This document shows, in pieces, positions 60,808-64,000 of a stretch of DNA of 64,000 nucleotides; positions within the stretch are counted from its first letter, which is position 1, and every line of letters starts with the position of its first letter. The notes beneath the pieces are model-generated. The model was not told the origin of the DNA, searched no databases, and saw only the letters and a list, made by a program, of their open reading frames with translations. The stretch spans positions 1 through 64,000 of the forward strand of contig JAZKYH010000075.1 in assembly GCA_045612065.1 (NCBI GenBank). The letters run 5' to 3'. The DNA comes from UBA1189 sp045612065 (GTDB lineage Bacteria > Bacteroidota > Bacteroidia > Bacteroidales > Bacteroidaceae). The position numbers and the translations under genes are program-made.

Positions 60808-62892
60808 TTAGTCCCAGAAATTCCATGAGAATCCAAGTTTGAACAGACGTGGATTGATAGGGTAGTGGGGTACAAGGAATGAGTTGGTCTGTTTCATTAC
60901 TCCCTGTGTCACGTGATGATACATGACATAGAAGCGCACTTGCTTAAGGTGAAAGTTTGCATAAGCATTGATGAATGGATAGCCACCCAACTCCACACGA
61001 TGATTCCCCTCTTGCACGAAGTATTGCTCCAGGGCGGGGGCATAGTCGGGCGCATAGTAGCGGGTGAACCATCGTACGTCAGCTCCAATTTGCATGCGCA
61101 GCTCCTTGGCATAGGTGAACTGGAGGTAGAGGTTACTATAGAGGTTTACGAGTGGCAAGGGCAGTATATCCTGATTTGATGAGTACTGTACTGTGGCCTC
61201 ATTGTCCCAGTGGATGATACTAAGCTTGAAATCTTGATATAGCGTAGCGCTCAGTACCTGCAGGTTCTTGGTGTATTGTCGTGCTGTGATGCTGCTGAGG
61301 CTCAAAGGGGTATATGATGATATGTTGCCTGGAGCCATGTAGGGTGTTCCGCCCAAGTAGGTGTAGTTTTTGATGTTCTCCACGCCAGCATAGAGTCGGG
61401 TACGCCAACGGTCAATGGCAATGCTACCTCCTAGTCGGGTACGGAACTCTTTATTGAGGTCGTTGTCCCACCAATAGTGCTGTGAGTGGTAATGACGGTA
61501 GTAGAACGAAGGGTTTGTGTTTTTCATGTATCCCTCGGCTCTGAGACGTATGCTGTCCTTGCCTATGCGGAATTTGAAGTCTGCGTTACCTTCGATACGG
61601 AATGCCCCCAAATCTGTACCTGCCAAGACGGTCTCGGCCGTTGCGTCAAAGAGGAAAGCCTTGCCCATGCTACGCTTGATGTTACCACCGATAAGGATGT
61701 TGTTCTCCTTGTACGTATGTGTATGGTCTCGTCCTACACCTCCGATACTGTCGGGTAAGTCGAACTGCCGGTACTCGTAGGTCGCGTATGCCGCTGCTCC
61801 GAAGGGTATCCAGCGGTTGAAACCTTCGATGAGGCTCAGCCCTATGGTGTTGCGCAGGTGTAAGTAGCGCGTTGCGTCAATAGAGTCGTAGGGAAGATAG
61901 TTGTTGGCGTAGTAGTTTCTTGTGTTGGCATAATCGATGAAGCGGCGGCTCTTGGTACTCGCCTCCATCGTGTGGAACACTTTGCTTACGGCTATAAAGT
62001 CACGGTGTATGATGACCGTGTCGGGTAGGCTATCGGTACGCGTTTTGTAGTATCCGAGGCTGAAGTCATGTGCAAGGAGTGCGGAATGCAGCAGGTCTTC
62101 GTTCCATGTGCGGTCCAAATTGGTGGGCATGTCCTCGGGACGATAGGTCTTCTTGCCTTCGTTCATAGCCTCGGGCTGAGTGATGTAACGGTCGTCGGCG
62201 ATACCTCCATTCTCCGCAAGGCGCAGTTTGTCGTAGCTGTAGAGAAGATTGATGCTGTATCGGTCGCCATGGTGATATCCGTAGAGGCTGCCATCAAAGT
62301 AGGCTGTTGACTGATGGTCATAGAGTCCGCGGCCAAAGAGGTAGTCTACGTTGAGGCCGAATCCCGTTCGCTTGCCGGCATTCACGCCGAAGCGTCCCTT
62401 GAATCGCTCCTCGCCATTGCGTTTGTTGCCTGCACGGTAGTAGCTGATATTTGACCACGGTGACTTGGTGTTGGTGAAGAGGAATTCTTTGGGTGTGGTC
62501 AAGAAAAAGTCCAGTGCATCGGTAAAGATGAATTGTCCGTCGCTCTCTCTGTTGAAGAATATGCGCGACTGGCGTGGCGAACCCATATTACCCAGGTGGT
62601 TGTACTCGCCATTCATCCCGTCGGTGAAATGCAGGTTCTGGAAGTTATAAACTGCCGTGTCTGTATCAACGGGGATGATATTGCCCAAGGTGGGGTCGAC
62701 GCGAAACATCTTTACATCGCGTGGCACACCTCGGTCTACCACAGTGCTGTCTCGGCTCGCACCGCGTTCTCCTCCCAAACCTTGTTGGTCGAGGGTGGTG
62801 ATGCTGCCGCCTAAATTGCTCTGATCCAACTGGGCGTTGAGGTTGGTGCAGAAGCTTAGTGCGATGATGATGCTTGCGAATAGCTTGCGCAT
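60808..62892 (-). CDS. Putative porin (Porin_10 type outer-membrane beta-barrel)
   Basis: A 694-residue protein with signal peptide MRKLFASIIIALSFCTNLNAQ; the ATG at 62892 is used because the frame above it lies in the upstream gene. The mature chain is rich in Tyr, Arg and aromatic strand pairs and ends RLFKLGFSWNFWD, as expected for a large outer-membrane barrel. It fits the putative porin family of Bacteroidetes. The solute is unknown. It starts 29 bases after a 55-residue membrane protein gene. Confidence 0.85.
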   Translation of the reverse strand: MRKLFASIIIALSFCTNLNAQLDQSNLGGSITTLDQQGLGGERGASRDSTVVDRGVPRDVKMFRVDPTLGNIIPVDTDTAVYNFQNLHFTDGMNGEYNHLGNMGSPRQSRIFFNRESDGQFIFTDALDFFLTTPKEFLFTNTKSPWSNISYYRAGNKRNGEERFKGRFGVNAGKRTGFGLNVDYLFGRGLYDHQSTAYFDGSLYGYHHGDRYSINLLYSYDKLRLAENGGIADDRYITQPEAMNEGKKTYRPEDMPTNLDRTWNEDLLHSALLAHDFSLGYYKTRTDSLPDTVIIHRDFIAVSKVFHTMEASTKSRRFIDYANTRNYYANNYLPYDSIDATRYLHLRNTIGLSLIEGFNRWIPFGAAAYATYEYRQFDLPDSIGGVGRDHTHTYKENNILIGGNIKRSMGKAFLFDATAETVLAGTDLGAFRIEGNADFKFRIGKDSIRLRAEGYMKNTNPSFYYRHYHSQHYWWDNDLNKEFRTRLGGSIAIDRWRTRLYAGVENIKNYTYLGGTPYMAPGNISSYTPLSLSSITARQYTKNLQVLSATLYQDFKLSIIHWDNEATVQYSSNQDILPLPLVNLYSNLYLQFTYAKELRMQIGADVRWFTRYYAPDYAPALEQYFVQEGNHRVELGGYPFINAYANFHLKQVRFYVMYHHVTQGVMKQTNSFLVPHYPINPRLFKLGFSWNFWD

Positions 62893-62921
62893 AGGGTATT
62901 CTTTTCCCTTGTTCCCTTGGG

Positions 62922-63089
62922 TTATCGGAAGAATCGTATAATCCACTCAGCCACCTTGATTGCCATCGATACGAAGCATACAGCAAGGAATGCTGTGCGA
63001 TCTGGGGTGGAGATGTAGAGAATCAAAGCAACAAGGCATCCTATAAGGAAGAGGTTGTTGAGGAGGTGGCGTAATTGGTTGCGGTTCAT
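62922..63089 (-). CDS. Small two-helix membrane protein (55 residues)
   Basis: Reading the minus strand from the ATG at 63089 gives MNRNQLRHLLNNLFLIG and so on to a TAA at 62922, 55 residues. Two hydrophobic segments (LFLIGCLVALILYIS and TAFLAVCFVSMAIKVAEWII) with a short polar turn suggest a helical hairpin in the inner membrane. Its ATG overlaps the TGA of the DUF4468 gene (ATGA), a sign of coupled translation, and the porin follows 29 bases on. The family was not recognised. Confidence 0.7.
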   Translation of the reverse strand: MNRNQLRHLLNNLFLIGCLVALILYISTPDRTAFLAVCFVSMAIKVAEWIIRFFR

Positions 63090-63664
63090 AGTTCTTGCTG
63101 TTTTTTATCCAACACACCATTCAGCTCTGCCACCAAACCATCGAAGAAGTCGATGGTGCCCTTGCGGAACTTACCCTGCTCTTTGAGCAGTCTGTCGCCC
63201 TTCTTGTTGAATGCTTGCTCGTCGGTGATGAACTCCTCGGCGCTGAATCTGAGGCCTCCCTCGCGTTCCTCTTCGTACCAGTAGTTAATGCGGGTCAGTT
63301 TGATGGTAGCTCCGTGCTCGGTGCACAATATCTCTACCCAGTAGTTGATGCGTGTGCGGTCAAGCACAAAGAAACGATTGGTGAAAACCAAATACTCCTC
63401 TGCAGTCAGACTGATGGTGTGGTTGGTGCCATCCTCAGAGGTGAACTTTGAGACGATGACGTTAGGCTTGTTGAATCGTTGCTGAGCCCATTCGTAAACG
63501 CGGTCATAGTCAGTCTCCAAGTTCCAATGGGTGGAAACGGTCTCCTGAAATGTTACACGTCCATTTACTACGGGTACGTTACCCTTATCGTAGCGGGTCT
63601 CTACTTGTGCCCATGCCATCACGATGCTGAGGCAAAGGGCTATTGACATTAATGTTCTTTTCAT
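63086..63664 (-). CDS. DUF4468 domain exported protein
   Basis: A 192-residue protein with signal peptide MKRTLMSIALCLSIVMAWAQ. The mature part (VVNGRVTFQETVSTHWNLETDYDRVYEWAQQRF, then INYWVEILCTEHGATIKLTRINYWYEEE) fits DUF4468, a TBP-like fold domain found in Bacteroidetes secreted proteins with no known activity. The ATG at 63664 is used; the promoter at 63690-63721 lies inside the upstream open frame, which excludes the longer start. First gene of a transcript with the 55-residue protein and the porin. Confidence 0.87.
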   Translation of the reverse strand: MKRTLMSIALCLSIVMAWAQVETRYDKGNVPVVNGRVTFQETVSTHWNLETDYDRVYEWAQQRFNKPNVIVSKFTSEDGTNHTISLTAEEYLVFTNRFFVLDRTRINYWVEILCTEHGATIKLTRINYWYEEEREGGLRFSAEEFITDEQAFNKKGDRLLKEQGKFRKGTIDFFDGLVAELNGVLDKKQQEL

Positions 63665-63689
63665 TATTGTAATAGTATGTTTATCATCG

Positions 63690-63721
63690 CAAAGGTACGA
63701 ATAAGCGAGCGAAATGCCAAA
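63690..63721 (-). promoter_or_regulatory. Promoter of the DUF4468-porin operon
   Basis: Minus-strand TTTG at 63721-63718, 20 bases, TACCTTTG at 63697-63690. The -33 box touches the composite repeat starting near 63720. Confidence 0.7.
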
Positions 63722-63955
63722 TCTCAACGAGCGAATGTAGAGAAAACTTGTTTGCTCTATGCTGAGCGAGGCAGAGATTCAACAAAGTTAAGTTTTACTT
63801 GAACAAATTTCAACGAGCGAATATAGGGAAAGCTTGTTTGCTTTTCTTAGGACAGTCTTCCTTATGTTAATGTTTTATCGCACCTTCCTCCGCTTTCTGC
63901 CGCACCTGCCTCATCCTCTTGCCGTAGGTGCCTCCCTTTCTTGTCGCAGGTGCCA
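63720..63955. repeat. Composite intergenic repeat, second copy
   Basis: CAACGAGCGAAT occurs at 63725 and again at 63811 (86-base period). The first unit continues to GAGCGAGGCAGAGATTCAAC and GTTAAGTTTTACTTG. Beyond are CGCACCTGCC (63901), CGTAGGTGCC (63923) and CGCAGGTGCC (63945). Same parts in the same order as at 18105-18310. Up to the window end no gene is seen. Confidence 0.65.
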
Positions 63956-64000
63956 TAATTAGGTGTGGTGCCATGAGGTCTTTGAGGCGCGTCTTTGTTC

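Overview
The window comes from a member of the Bacteroidales, most likely Bacteroidaceae or Prevotellaceae. Evidence: Bacteroidetes-type promoters (TTTG or TTG, 19-21 bases, then TAnnTTTG) precede many genes; there is a SusC/SusD locus with DUF4843, PKD-like and TlpA partners; and there are families largely confined to the phylum (DUF5020, DUF4468, DUF6359-like, Porin_10, class III fructose bisphosphatase, a BspA-type leucine-rich repeat protein). No phage, integrase, transposase or CRISPR array was seen. Three tRNA genes are present.

Layout. 1-4.5 kb: the end of an M3 peptidase gene, a C_GCAxxG_C_C redox protein, a small winged-helix protein and fbp. 4.6-10.6 kb: purL, a sugar nucleotidyltransferase and a class II aldolase, the last two on the minus strand. 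10.7-14.3 kb: three envelope genes, two carrying recent internal duplications. 14.4-18.0 kb: valS and a membrane-anchored coiled-coil protein. 18.5-21.4 kb: a DUF5020 outer-membrane protein paired with an NCS2 purine permease, then rlmB. 21.9-23.2 kb: a tail-anchored TIR-like protein and tRNA-Leu. 23.4-35.8 kb: an eight-gene minus-strand operon (Trx-less DUF4369-like protein, SusC, SusD, DUF4843, PKD-like, three TlpA-like proteins). 36.1 kb: tRNA-His and a 0.96 kb gene-free stretch. 37.1-40.6 kb: rsfS-ftsH-cdsA. 40.6-47.3 kb: a cation group, trkH, an SLC13/RCK_C permease, nhaA and trkA. 47.6-50.5 kb: uvrA and tRNA-Gly. 50.5-51.9 kb: a repeat-rich gene-free region. 51.9-56.6 kb: a 1489-residue BspA-like protein followed by a 63-residue peptide gene. 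56.8-59.7 kb: a sigma-54 activator, lptE, a 256-residue protein and secG. 59.8-63.7 kb: an oxidoreductase, a porin, a 55-residue membrane protein and a DUF4468 protein, all on the minus strand.

How the genes work together. The SusCD operon should import a ligand across the outer membrane and pass it to lipoproteins and periplasmic thioredoxin-fold proteins. One thioredoxin-fold member has lost its second active-site cysteine, and one related protein lacks the domain. DUF5020 and NCS2 look like an outer/inner membrane pair for nucleobases. The Trk, NhaA and SLC13 genes handle K+, Na+ and anions. The lptE-secG operon serves envelope biogenesis.

Most of the window is ordinary chromosomal housekeeping sequence. 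The less explained items are the TIR-like tail-anchored protein without the usual catalytic glutamate, the TlpA series, the peptide coupled to the BspA gene, a composite intergenic repeat that abuts promoters at 18.1 and 63.7 kb, and the 50.5-51.3 kb region with 22-base palindromic tandem repeats and a GGTCAGC cluster. All functions are read from sequence only; no database search was run.
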